Shown: positions 7,385-15,474 of the stretch, in pieces | Position numbering within the stretch: position 1 is the stretch's first letter | Layout of the letters: every line of letters begins with the position of its first letter | Assembly (NCBI RefSeq): GCF_016586355.1 | Contig: NZ_BLYI01000009.1 | Coordinates: forward strand, 1 to 64,000 | Length of the DNA: 64,000 nt | Source: Anaerostipes butyraticus | Lineage (GTDB): Bacteria > Bacillota > Clostridia > Lachnospirales > Lachnospiraceae | Reading direction: 5' to 3' | The notes under the pieces: model-generated | Databases searched by the model: none | Seen by the model: only the letters and a program-made list of their open reading frames with translations | What the model was told of the DNA's origin: nothing | Position numbers and translations under genes: made by a program

Positions 7385-9544
7385 TTGGAATATTCATTAG
7401 AACAACTGAATGAAGAACAGCTCCAGGCAGTCACGTCCACAGAAGGATTCGTGCGTGTCATCGCAGGCGCCGGCTCCGGGAAAACCCGTGCGCTTTCCCA
7501 CCGTTTCGCTTATCTGGTCAACGATGTCGGCATCCTGCCGGGGAATATTCTCTGTGTCACATTTACCAATAAATCTGCCAATGAAATGCGTCAGAGAATC
7601 CACCAGCTGACCGGCGACAATGATACCGGATATATCAATACCTTCCATGGATTCTGTGTATCCATCCTTCAGGAAGACAGCCATGTGGTACAGTATCCGA
7701 AAAATTTTCTTGTGCTGGATAATTCCGATATTGATTCCATGCTGAAGATCATCTATGAAGAGCGTGGACTGACTCTGCGTCATATGACGTTTGCCAAAGC
7801 CAGAGATATGATTGAAATCCGCAAGTTATTTAAGAATCCGGACTATTATCTGGATATGATCACCATGTCGCTGGACACTCTGCAGCACAAATATCTGCAT
7901 GCCTCAGATCCTTCTGATATTATTTTTTACGGTTATCTGTACCAGGAAAAAAAATGTTTCGGCCTGGATTACAATGACCTGATCAAATTTTCTTTATATA
8001 TTTTTGAACAGAATGAGGAAATCCGCCTGAAATGGCAGCAGCGGCTGGAATATATTATGATTGATGAATTTCAGGATATTGATGCGCTCCAATATAAGCT
8101 GATGGAGGTCTTATGCGGACATCACAAAAATCTGTTTATCGTAGGAGACCCGGATCAGACCATTTACACCTGGAGGGGCGCCAATGTAAAATACCTGTTT
8201 CACTTTGATAAGGTATTTCCTGGAACTGAGACGATTATGATGACAAAGAATTACCGCTCTACGCCTCAGATTCTTGCCGCGGTAAATTCTCTGATTGATA
8301 AGAATGAACATCGAATAAAAAAAGACCTGATTCCAATACTTCCTGATGGACCGTCCGTTCTTTGTTATCATGGAGACAGTTCTCTGAAGGAAGCACAGTG
8401 GATCATTTCTCAGATAAAGAAACTTCAGAAATCCGGTATTTCTTATGATGATATGACTATTTTATACCGGGCCCATTATATCACCCGCACTATTGAGGAA
8501 GTACTGCAGAAGGAAGAGATTCCTTACACGATATACAGCGGCGTGCAGTTTTTCGGCCGGATGGAGATCAAAGACGCTCTGTCTTATCTGCGCATGATTG
8601 CTTTTAAAGATGACCTGTCTTTCCTCCGGATTGTCAATGTGCCGAAGCGCAATATTGGAGAACGGCGCATCCGTTTCCTGCAGGAATACGCACAGCAAAA
8701 CCACGTATCTCTGTATGACGCCTTGAAAGAAACCATTCATCATCCGATTTTTAAGGGGACAAAGGCGGCTTCTTTTATCGATTTGATTGAGTCATTTTCG
8801 GATACCTATGAAGAACAGACCATTTCCGAACTTCTGTCCGAAGTCCTGGATCAGAGCGGATATGAAGAAATGCACCGGACCGCCGGCAGCCAGGAACGTC
8901 TGGACAATCTGGCAGAATTGAAGCAGTCAGTTTATGAATATGAAATTTCCTGCGGAGAAGAAAGCACTCTGGAACATTATCTGGCCCACGTCGCCTTGTT
9001 TTCCAACAGTGACGCCCAGGATTCCAAAGGCAAAGTGAAACTGATGACGGTTCATGCCGCCAAAGGACTGGAATTTCCTTATGTTTTTCTGTGCGCCATG
9101 AATGAAGGAATCTTTCCTTCCAAGAAAACTTCCACCATAGACGGTATGGAAGAAGAACGGCGTCTCGCTTTCGTAGCCATGACAAGAGCGCAGAAACGAC
9201 TGTATCTGTCTGAAAGTGAAGGGCGGAATTTTGACGGCTCCATGCGGTATCCGTCCCGTTTTCTCCTGGATATTGACGAATCTCTTCTGGAATACGAGCG
9301 GAAGCCTTCGGATCCATTGATTTCTGATACCAGAGCTTACATCCGTTACAGCAGCCGGTATCTGGACGGATATCAGCCGGAAAAGGAAATATTTGAGATT
9401 GGTGATAAAATCCGTCATAAAATTTTCGGTCTCGGGACCATCCTTCAGATTGATTCATCGAAACAAGCTTATCTAATCCAGTTTGACCGTATGAATACAC
9501 CCCGGCAGATCTCTTTCCGGGTAACATTAGAAAAGGTCCGATGA
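7385..9544 (+). CDS. UvrD/PcrA-family ATP-dependent DNA helicase (superfamily 1A)
   Basis: 719 residues from the TTG at 7385, which follows GGGAGGG by 7 bases; a longer frame from 7313 would start inside the promoter. Helicase motifs are in order: Walker A RVIAGAGSGKTRAL, motif Ia VTFTNKSANEM, motif II MIDEFQDID, motif III VGDPDQTIYTWRGA, motif IV-type LYRAHYITR, motif V MTVHAAKGLEFPYVFL and motif VI RRLAFVAMTRAQKRL. The C-terminus carries a short Tudor-like PcrA tail (IGDKIRHKIFGLGTIL) that in PcrA contacts RNA polymerase. It likely acts 3'-5' on DNA in repair and replication restart. The LexA box indicates SOS induction. Whether it is the primary PcrA or a second UvrD-type helicase cannot be told from this window. 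Confidence 0.93.
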   Translation: MEYSLEQLNEEQLQAVTSTEGFVRVIAGAGSGKTRALSHRFAYLVNDVGILPGNILCVTFTNKSANEMRQRIHQLTGDNDTGYINTFHGFCVSILQEDSHVVQYPKNFLVLDNSDIDSMLKIIYEERGLTLRHMTFAKARDMIEIRKLFKNPDYYLDMITMSLDTLQHKYLHASDPSDIIFYGYLYQEKKCFGLDYNDLIKFSLYIFEQNEEIRLKWQQRLEYIMIDEFQDIDALQYKLMEVLCGHHKNLFIVGDPDQTIYTWRGANVKYLFHFDKVFPGTETIMMTKNYRSTPQILAAVNSLIDKNEHRIKKDLIPILPDGPSVLCYHGDSSLKEAQWIISQIKKLQKSGISYDDMTILYRAHYITRTIEEVLQKEEIPYTIYSGVQFFGRMEIKDALSYLRMIAFKDDLSFLRIVNVPKRNIGERRIRFLQEYAQQNHVSLYDALKETIHHPIFKGTKAASFIDLIESFSDTYEEQTISELLSEVLDQSGYEEMHRTAGSQERLDNLAELKQSVYEYEISCGEESTLEHYLAHVALFSNSDAQDSKGKVKLMTVHAAKGLEFPYVFLCAMNEGIFPSKKTSTIDGMEEERRLAFVAMTRAQKRLYLSESEGRNFDGSMRYPSRFLLDIDESLLEYERKPSDPLISDTRAYIRYSSRYLDGYQPEKEIFEIGDKIRHKIFGLGTILQIDSSKQAYLIQFDRMNTPRQISFRVTLEKVR

Positions 9545-9566
9545 CATATTCATCGAACCTTTTCTG
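9530..9566 (+). terminator. Intrinsic terminator after the helicase
   Basis: AAAAGGTCCGATGA and TCATCGAACCTTTTCT form a stem of about 14 bp that overlaps the stop codon. It is symmetric enough to serve the convergent nitroreductase gene as well. Confidence 0.7.
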
Positions 9567-9594
9567 ATATTTAAGAAGGTATACACATCCTCTT

Positions 9595-10461
9595 TTAAAC
9601 TTCACAGGAAGCAACGACTTTATATTCTTCCGGAATGCCGTAATCTTTTTCCACCGGTTCCAGTTTCCACTGAATCTGGCACAGTGACTGTTCAATGACT
9701 CCTTCAAAATACAGCATCGCGATTCCCGCGTCAATCTGCTCTTCGTATTCATTTGTCTCTTCATCATCCCTCACTGTCAGAATGATTTTAGAACCATCGA
9801 TCAGGAATCTCCATGGCTGGCGGTTTAATGTAGACGGCGCCCTTCTGGCATAATCCATCGGATCATAAAGAGCCCGCTCTGTCAGAGTATCTACATCGGC
9901 TTCCTGTCCCCACTGATCAATATAAACGATCTTCTGCAGCGGAAGTCTTCCTGCTCCGCCTGCTGATTTCTTCTTCATATCAGCCTGCGTATAATTTCCA
10001 CCGGTCGCCACTGCTCCCGTTGTGATCTTTCTTGCTTTCTTTCCATATCCTAATGCAATGATTCCCACAACCTCTTTGTCTGTTACAAGATTTAATTTAT
10101 GGATCACGGTCTTACTGTCTTCAAATGTAATCCAGCAGGAGGCAACTCCCAGTTCATTTGCTTTCAGGCAGATTCCCTCTCCTACATATCCTGCATTTTC
10201 AATATAATGATCTTTCTTTTCTGAAAGAAGAATCGCATAATGAGGGGCGTTGATCATGATTCCTTTGTATCCTGCAAACCCATCTAACTGACGATAGACC
10301 ATATCATAATCCATGAAACGGATATCTACCGCAATGTCCTCCACAAGTTTCGGACAGGTTCTCGCATAGTCCCGTATCTCCTTTGCTGTCTTTGCGTCGA
10401 TCGTCTTGTCTTTATAATCACGCACTGAATATTTGTTGGCAATGGTTTGTCTGTAATCCAT
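9595..10461 (-). CDS. Nitroreductase-family protein, long two-lobe form
   Basis: 288 residues. The N-terminus (MDYRQTIANKYSVRDYKDKT) has the typical nitroreductase FMN-binding start (R-S/Y-VRDY). The middle shows GICLKANELGVASCWI and VVGIIALGYGKK, and a second lobe has the RRAPSTLNRQPWRFLI segment typical of FMN binding. The length and the repeated-lobe layout suit the TM1586-like nitroreductase group rather than the compact 170-200-residue NfsB type. Predicted FMN oxidoreductase; substrate unknown. It has its own extended -10 promoter and a GAAGGAGG ribosome site, separate from asnB upstream. A shorter relative occurs at 13996-14673. Confidence 0.82.
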   Translation of the reverse strand: MDYRQTIANKYSVRDYKDKTIDAKTAKEIRDYARTCPKLVEDIAVDIRFMDYDMVYRQLDGFAGYKGIMINAPHYAILLSEKKDHYIENAGYVGEGICLKANELGVASCWITFEDSKTVIHKLNLVTDKEVVGIIALGYGKKARKITTGAVATGGNYTQADMKKKSAGGAGRLPLQKIVYIDQWGQEADVDTLTERALYDPMDYARRAPSTLNRQPWRFLIDGSKIILTVRDDEETNEYEEQIDAGIAMLYFEGVIEQSLCQIQWKLEPVEKDYGIPEEYKVVASCEV

Positions 10462-10492
10462 TGTATTCGCCTCCTTCTCTCTTGTTTTTTCT

Positions 10493-10501
10493 ATTATACC
10501 A
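10493..10501 (-). promoter_or_regulatory. Extended -10 promoter of the nitroreductase gene
   Basis: Leftward TGGTATAAT (TATAAT at 10498-10493), about 32 bases ahead of the start codon. No good -35 is visible, consistent with an extended -10 promoter. Confidence 0.5.
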
Positions 10502-10543
10502 CATATGGATCGGAAATTCCGTGGAATCTTGCACTTTTCTTCT

Positions 10544-12397
10544 TTACAGGTTCAACCGGATCTTATAATGTTCCAGCCAGTAATTGACCTGCAGCAGATA
10601 AGCCGTCATCTGCGGCCCTGCCATCAATTGTCCATACCACGGTTTTCCGTAATCTTTCGGACTTTCCAGGAATTTTTCTACCTTTTTCTTATCCGTCAGC
10701 TGATTGATCGGAGCCTCGCCTTTTGCCATGACCCTTCTCAGTTCCTCAGAGAGCATCCTCTCATAATCAGGATCATAGGTTTTCGGATAAGGACTTTTTC
10801 TCCGGTACAAAACTTCTGGCGGAAGATCTTCCTTTCCTGCTACCCTCAGAAGTCCTTTTGCCTCGCCATTGAGGCACTTGATCTTCCACGGAACATTATA
10901 AAGGTATTCCACAATCCTGTGATCTGCAAACGGCACTCTGGCCTCCAGTCCGGAGTACATACTGGTCCGGTCCATACGGTCTAATAATGTTACCATAAAC
11001 CATCTGAGATTTAAATAGGAAATTTCCCTTCTGCGGGACTCAGTGGAATCTTCTCCATATAATTTCGGCGTCTCATCAATGGTCTTTTGATAAGCTTCCC
11101 TGGAATATGATTCCAGATCAATCATTTTCAGGATATCATCTCTCAAAAGCATTTTTCTTGGTTCCATATCCATAGACCACGGAAAATTGTCGGCCTCAAA
11201 ACATTCTTTCTTATGAAACCATGGGTATCCTCCAAAAATTTCATCTGCGCACTCTCCTGTCAAAGTTACCTTATGGCTTTTGGCTACCAAAGAGCAAAAA
11301 TACAGCATGGAAGATTCTACATCCGCCATACACGGCAGATCTCTGGCATCCACTGCCCGGTAAAGATCAGAAATCAGATCCATATTCCCGCACTCCAAAA
11401 ATGTATGATTCGTTCCGGAATACGTTACCATTTTCTCTACCCATGGACGATCTTCCGATGGCTGAAACGAGTTGGCCTGAAAATACTGATGATTGTTCTG
11501 AAAATCAAAAGAAAAGGTATCCAGCTGTTTCCCTTCTTTTTTCAGAGTTTTCGCGCAGATCGAAGTTACCAAACTGCTGTCCACCCCTCCTGAAAGAAAC
11601 GTACAGATTGGAATATCCGAAAGCATCTGCATCCGAACGGCATCATGAACCAGCCAGGATGTTTTCTCTATGGTTTCCTTAACAGAATCCTCATGAGGCT
11701 TTGCCTCCAGTTTCCAGTAAGCATGGTCTTTCCATCCTTCTTTTCCATATTCAATCAGATGCCCCGGAAGCACCTCGCGGATTCCCTGAAAGACACCTTT
11801 CCCATAGGATTTTGCCGGTCCAAGGCCAAACACTTCTCCCAGCCCTTCTCTGTCAATGACCGGTTCCACTCCCGGGTATTGAAATAACCCTTTTAGTTCA
11901 GAAGAAAACACCAGCGTATTCCTTTTCATTGTATAAAACAATGGTTTTACACCAAGGCGGTCCCGAAACAGATACAGCTTTTTTAAGGCTCCGTCCCATA
12001 TGGCAATAGAGAAAATCCCATTCAATTTTTCCACAAAAGCTGCTCCATAGCGCATATACCCGACTAAAATGACTTCTGTGTCGCTGGTCGTCTGAAATTT
12101 CGCACCTTTTCTCTCCAGTTCATTTCGAAGAGATTTCATATTATAAATTTCTCCATTAAAAATAACCGCACAGTCTTTCCGGTCTTTTTGGCGAATCATC
12201 GGCTGATGTCCGTTTTTCAGATCAATGATGGAAAGTCTCACATGTGCCAGACCGCATTCGTCATCCAGATAGGTGCCTTCATCATCCGGGCCCCTGTGCT
12301 TTTGGATCCGGTTCATATCATCCAATACTTTAATCCAGGATTCTTTTTTTCTGTGATACTGTTCCCCGGGATTTGAAAATCCTGCAATTCCACACAT
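10544..12397 (-). CDS. asnB: Glutamine-hydrolysing asparagine synthetase
   Basis: 617 residues. It begins MCGIAGF, so Cys2 becomes the N-terminal nucleophile of the glutaminase domain (residues 2-210, with RLSIIDL, GEIYN and SDTEV motifs). The synthetase domain shows the PP-loop CTFLSGGVDSSLVTS, then TGECADEIFGGYPW and the LLDRMDRTSMYSGLEARVPF signature. It makes asparagine from aspartate, glutamine and ATP. The start is 26 bp after the dipicolinate synthase B gene on the same strand, so dpsA-dpsB-asnB may be one transcript. B. subtilis has a sporulation-linked asparagine synthetase (AsnO); the position here suggests a similar developmental role, which is inference. Confidence 0.93.
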   Translation of the reverse strand: MCGIAGFSNPGEQYHRKKESWIKVLDDMNRIQKHRGPDDEGTYLDDECGLAHVRLSIIDLKNGHQPMIRQKDRKDCAVIFNGEIYNMKSLRNELERKGAKFQTTSDTEVILVGYMRYGAAFVEKLNGIFSIAIWDGALKKLYLFRDRLGVKPLFYTMKRNTLVFSSELKGLFQYPGVEPVIDREGLGEVFGLGPAKSYGKGVFQGIREVLPGHLIEYGKEGWKDHAYWKLEAKPHEDSVKETIEKTSWLVHDAVRMQMLSDIPICTFLSGGVDSSLVTSICAKTLKKEGKQLDTFSFDFQNNHQYFQANSFQPSEDRPWVEKMVTYSGTNHTFLECGNMDLISDLYRAVDARDLPCMADVESSMLYFCSLVAKSHKVTLTGECADEIFGGYPWFHKKECFEADNFPWSMDMEPRKMLLRDDILKMIDLESYSREAYQKTIDETPKLYGEDSTESRRREISYLNLRWFMVTLLDRMDRTSMYSGLEARVPFADHRIVEYLYNVPWKIKCLNGEAKGLLRVAGKEDLPPEVLYRRKSPYPKTYDPDYERMLSEELRRVMAKGEAPINQLTDKKKVEKFLESPKDYGKPWYGQLMAGPQMTAYLLQVNYWLEHYKIRLNL

Positions 12398-12423
12398 ATA
12401 TCTCTACCTCTTTTCTTTTCCAT

Positions 12424-13008
12424 TTACCGGCTGCAAAGAACAGGCTGGTACTGTCTTCCCTTCAGCGCCTCCAGCATTGCCGGAATGATCAGCCCGGTAT
12501 CTGCCGTCATAGAATTTGGCTTTTTTACCGGGTCGTCCTGTCCAAACGGGACAAAATATACATTCTTACTGTTTAAAAGATACCCGATATTTTTAAAATT
12601 CATTCCCAGTGCATCATTGGTTGCCATGGAAATCAGCAGCGGTTTCCCATTTCTTAAATGAGCCTTGGCCGCCATCAAAGCCGGGGTATCTGTAATACCG
12701 TTTACCAGCTTTGCCATAGTATTTCCTGTGCAGGGAAGCATCAGCAAAAGATCAAAACACCCTGTCGGCCCAATTACCTCCGCCTGCTCTATGGTCAGCA
12801 TCGGTTCCTGTCCTGTTATTTCTGTTACTTCATGGATAAAATCCTTCGCTCTTCCAAACCGGCTGTTAATCGTCTGAGCAGAATCAGAAAAAATCGTCTG
12901 TACTTTTGCCCCCTCTTCCACCAGTATTTTTATCCCTTTGATGGCTTTTGCAAAAGTACAAAAAGACCCTGTCATGGCAACGCCAATCCTTTTATTTTCC
13001 AGCTTCAT
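12424..13008 (-). CDS. dpsB: Dipicolinate synthase subunit B (flavoprotein)
   Basis: 194 residues. MKLENKRIGVAMTGSFCTF and LLLMLPCTGNTMAKLVNGITDT are characteristic of the SpoVFB/DpaB flavoprotein family (Rossmann-like fold with a PCTGNT FMN loop). With subunit A it oxidises dihydrodipicolinate to dipicolinic acid in the mother cell during sporulation. Its start overlaps the end of dpsA by 17 bp, so the pair is translationally coupled. This gene pair is strong evidence that the host forms endospores. Many Clostridia make dipicolinate with EtfA instead, so a SpoVFAB pair is also a lineage marker. Confidence 0.93.
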   Translation of the reverse strand: MKLENKRIGVAMTGSFCTFAKAIKGIKILVEEGAKVQTIFSDSAQTINSRFGRAKDFIHEVTEITGQEPMLTIEQAEVIGPTGCFDLLLMLPCTGNTMAKLVNGITDTPALMAAKAHLRNGKPLLISMATNDALGMNFKNIGYLLNSKNVYFVPFGQDDPVKKPNSMTADTGLIIPAMLEALKGRQYQPVLCSR

Positions 13009-13873
13009 ATTCTGTTTTTCCTTTCAGTTTTATCACTTTTTCCGCCAGCCGGATCCCGGAAGACTTTGGAGCATAAATTCCCGGAAGACTGGGGCAGAGA
13101 TAACTTTGCACCTGAAGTTTTCCGGCAGCTTCCTGATCAACGCCTCCTGGAGCAGACGCAATGTCTATAATACAGGCATCCCTGGACAGACGCTTTAATT
13201 CCGGATACTTTAATACTACAGCCGGAACCGTATTGAAAATATAATCAAATCTCAGGATATGTCTGGACAGTTCTCCAAAATCCATACTGGAAAATCCCAC
13301 TGCTTCGCTCTCACTTCTTGCCCTGTCGCTTCTGGCACATACTGACACTTCTGCATCCATGCCCTTTAGTTTCTGCGCCAGCACCTTTCCACAGCGCCCA
13401 TACCCAAGTACCAGACACCGGCTTCCATGAAGATTGACCGGTTTTAATTCCATTGCCTTTACAATGGCTCCTTCCGCTGTCGCAATCGCATTATAGATCG
13501 CAACATCATCCATTTTCATAAAATCATAGACTTCCACGTCTTTTTCCCGGCAGACTTTTCGGATCTTATCTGAAATACACCCTCCAAATAAACTCTGTCC
13601 CGGACGCAGTTCATCCATCAGTTCTTTTACCCAAAGACCGCCGTTTTCCAAATCAGAGGTGATCTTTTTTTCATCTTTTGAAAACACCACCGGCCCGATA
13701 ATACTGTCTGCGCCAGACACTGCTTCCTGCAGACTTTCTCCACGCCTGCAGCCCGGATCCAGATCTTTTTCTCTGATACCATATACAATGACCCGATATC
13801 TACGGTTCTTTAATTCATTGGCCAGATATACCTGACGGCGGTCCCCGCCGATTACCGCAAAATCATACTGCAT
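12992..13873 (-). CDS. dpsA: Dipicolinate synthase subunit A (NAD(P)-binding)
   Basis: 293 residues. The N-terminus MQYDFAVIGGDRRQVYLANEL and the central CLVLGYGRCGKVLAQKLK are the two nucleotide-binding glycine motifs of the SpoVFA/DpaA family; IIDIASAPGGVD near the C-terminus is also typical. It is the dehydrogenase subunit that forms dipicolinic acid with subunit B. The start codon follows AGGAATGGG, and a candidate sigma-K promoter lies about 30 bases upstream. First gene of the dpsA-dpsB-asnB run. Confidence 0.94.
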   Translation of the reverse strand: MQYDFAVIGGDRRQVYLANELKNRRYRVIVYGIREKDLDPGCRRGESLQEAVSGADSIIGPVVFSKDEKKITSDLENGGLWVKELMDELRPGQSLFGGCISDKIRKVCREKDVEVYDFMKMDDVAIYNAIATAEGAIVKAMELKPVNLHGSRCLVLGYGRCGKVLAQKLKGMDAEVSVCARSDRARSESEAVGFSSMDFGELSRHILRFDYIFNTVPAVVLKYPELKRLSRDACIIDIASAPGGVDQEAAGKLQVQSYLCPSLPGIYAPKSSGIRLAEKVIKLKGKTEYEAGK

Positions 13874-13904
13874 TTCCCATTCCTGTCTTTCTCGTATTCT
13901 TCAT

Positions 13905-13933
13905 TAATATATGTTGCAATTCTTCTTCTTGTT
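13905..13933 (-). promoter_or_regulatory. Candidate sigma-K promoter of dpsAB-asnB
   Basis: Leftward AACA (13933-13930), 16 bases, then CATATATTA (13913-13905). This fits the sigma-K consensus mACm then CATAnnnTA. B. subtilis spoVF is a sigma-K gene, which supports the call. The match is short and could be chance. Confidence 0.5.
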
Positions 13934-13954
13934 CATCCCTGAGTATGGTATAAT
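13926..13954 (+). promoter_or_regulatory. Extended -10 promoter of the second nitroreductase gene
   Basis: TTCTTG (13926-13931), 17 bases, TGGTATAAT with TATAAT at 13949-13954. It overlaps the -35 part of the divergent sigma-K candidate. Confidence 0.55.
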
Positions 13955-13995
13955 GAAATCAATTTGTACGATACGTAACAGAAGGGAGAATGAAC

Positions 13996-14673
13996 ATGAA
14001 TCTTTTAGACGCTATACAAACACGCCATTCTGTACGCTCCTATACCGACCAGAAAATAGAAGGAACAGTAAAAGACGAATTGTCATCCTTTCTCCAGGAA
14101 TGCAATCAGGCCAGTGGTCTCCATATGCAGCTTGTTCTCAATGAACCAAAGGCATTCAGCAGTTTTATGGCTCGTTTTGGAAAATTTTCCGGTGTCAGCA
14201 GTTATATTGCCATTGCCGGTAAAAAAGACAACAGCGCAGAAGAACTTTGCGGATATTATGGTGAAAAAGTTGTTTTAAAAGCTCAGCATCTGGGTCTGAA
14301 TACCTGCTGGGCTGCAATGACTTACAATAAAATCAAGACAGCGTATAAACTGGAAAAAGACGAAAAAATCTATATGGTCATTGCCATTGGCTACGGAAAA
14401 CACCAGGGAACTCCTCATAAGAGCAAATCGGCTCAGGATGTGTCCAATCTTTCTGATGCTTCTCCTGAATGGTTCCGAAACGGTGTAGAAGCCGCGCTTC
14501 TGGCTCCTACAGCAATGAATCAGCAGAAATTTTATTTCACTTTGAATGAAGATCAGACTGTTTCCGCAAAATCCGGCATTGGTTTTTACAGCAAAACAGA
14601 TCTGGGCATTGTCAAATATCATTTTGAGATAGGTGCAGGTACTGAAAACTTTCAATGGCGTACAGATTCTTAA
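13996..14673 (+). CDS. Nitroreductase-family protein
   Basis: About 225 residues from the ATG at 13996, which lies 7 bases after GGGAG; an ATG two codons earlier is too close to the ribosome site. MNLLDAIQTRHSVRSYTDQK is the usual FMN-binding N-terminus; GYYGEKVVLKAQHLGLNTCW and IYMVIAIGYGK follow, and the second lobe has EAALLAPTAMNQQKFYF. It belongs to the same long nitroreductase group as the protein at 9595-10461 but is about 60 residues shorter. Likely an FMN oxidoreductase; substrate unknown. Divergent from the dipicolinate operon. Confidence 0.82.
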   Translation: MNLLDAIQTRHSVRSYTDQKIEGTVKDELSSFLQECNQASGLHMQLVLNEPKAFSSFMARFGKFSGVSSYIAIAGKKDNSAEELCGYYGEKVVLKAQHLGLNTCWAAMTYNKIKTAYKLEKDEKIYMVIAIGYGKHQGTPHKSKSAQDVSNLSDASPEWFRNGVEAALLAPTAMNQQKFYFTLNEDQTVSAKSGIGFYSKTDLGIVKYHFEIGAGTENFQWRTDS

Positions 14674-14679
14674 AGGGAC

Positions 14680-14820
14680 TTGACACATTATGCTATAATG
14701 ATAATAGGTGCATAGAAACCCTGCATACAAACAAGAGCTTCCACTACACTGGAGGCTCTTTTTCATTATAACGGCGATGCCCCGTGAGGACGCAGGAAGA
14801 TGCAGCTATGCATTTTGACT
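14680..14820 (+). promoter_or_regulatory. Promoter and structured leader of the L25 gene
   Basis: TTGACA (14680-14685) and TATAAT (14694-14699, extended TGC-TATAAT) mark promoter elements, but the 8-base gap means they are not a pair: either the extended -10 works alone, or TTGACA pairs with TAATAG 16 bases on. Downstream, TGCATAG (about 14709-14715) can pair with CTATGCA (about 14804-14810), and CCTGCAT with ATGCAG, enclosing a GAGCTTCC/GGAGGCTC hairpin followed by TTTTT (14736-14763). This could be an attenuator or ribosomal-protein leader. I cannot match it to a named RNA family. AAGGAGG precedes the start codon. Confidence 0.45.
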
Positions 14821-14846
14821 AACGTTGATTCAAGGAGGTATATCAA

Positions 14847-15419
14847 ATGAACACATTAAACGCAGAAAAAAGAGATATGAAAGTAAAGGCAAAAAAACTA
14901 AGGCGAGAAGGCTATATCATCGGAAATCTGTTTGGTAAAGATATTGAAAACTCCATTCCACTGAAATTGGATTCCCATGACACGACCATGTTTCTGAAAG
15001 ATCATAAAAAGGGAGCGCACATCACCCTGAACATCGACGGAAACAATACAGAAGCTATGATCAAAGAAATCAACTATAACGCACTGAAAAAAGATATTGA
15101 ATTTATTAACTTCCAGCAGCTGGTAGCCAATGAAAAAATCAATGCCGCAGCTCCGGTTGTCCTGTTAAACGAAGGTTCTGTTCAGAATGGTATTGTAGAA
15201 CAGTCCTTATCTGAAATCGAATACGAGGCATATCCGGCTGATCTGGTAGAATCCGTAGAAATCGATCTGGCAAATTACAAAGCCGGCGACCTGATCCATG
15301 TAGAAGATCTGGATATTGCAAAAAACGAGAAAATATCTCTGATTACTTCTCCGGATACAATCGTTGTAAATATCGCAGAGCCGGAAGCAGCTCCAGATGA
15401 AGACGAAGAAGAAGAGTAG
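14847..15419 (+). CDS. rplY: Ribosomal protein L25 / general stress protein Ctc
   Basis: 190 residues. The N-terminal half is the 5S rRNA-binding L25 domain (MNTLNAEKRDMKVKAKKLRR, then IPLKLDSHD, ending near IEFINFQQL). The C-terminal half is the TL5/Ctc beta domain (YPADLVESVEIDLANYKAGD and SPDTIVVNIAEP) with an acidic tail of Asp and Glu, as in long Firmicute L25 proteins. It binds 5S rRNA in the large subunit; in Bacillus the homologue is stress-induced. It stands alone between a structured leader and a strong terminator. Confidence 0.92.
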   Translation: MNTLNAEKRDMKVKAKKLRREGYIIGNLFGKDIENSIPLKLDSHDTTMFLKDHKKGAHITLNIDGNNTEAMIKEINYNALKKDIEFINFQQLVANEKINAAAPVVLLNEGSVQNGIVEQSLSEIEYEAYPADLVESVEIDLANYKAGDLIHVEDLDIAKNEKISLITSPDTIVVNIAEPEAAPDEDEEEE

Positions 15420-15430
15420 AAATAGAAAAC

Positions 15431-15469
15431 AAAAATCAGGCAGGACTAAAAAGTCTGCCTGATTTTTTT
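15431..15469. terminator. Bidirectional intrinsic terminator
   Basis: AAATCAGGCAGGACT, a four-base loop and AGTCTGCCTGATTTTTTT form a 15-bp stem with A and T tracts on the two sides. It serves the L25 gene and the convergent zinc-ribbon gene. Confidence 0.9.
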
Positions 15470-15474
15470 ATCTG

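Noticed and set aside
8775-9767. 330-codon minus-strand frame
   Set aside because: Antisense to the helicase and overlapping the nitroreductase end; basic, Trp/Arg/Ser-rich composition of a shadow frame.
14736-14820. A known riboswitch (cyclic-di-GMP or fluoride) ahead of L25
   Set aside because: I compared the sequence with the conserved cores I know and found no match, so only a generic structured leader is reported.
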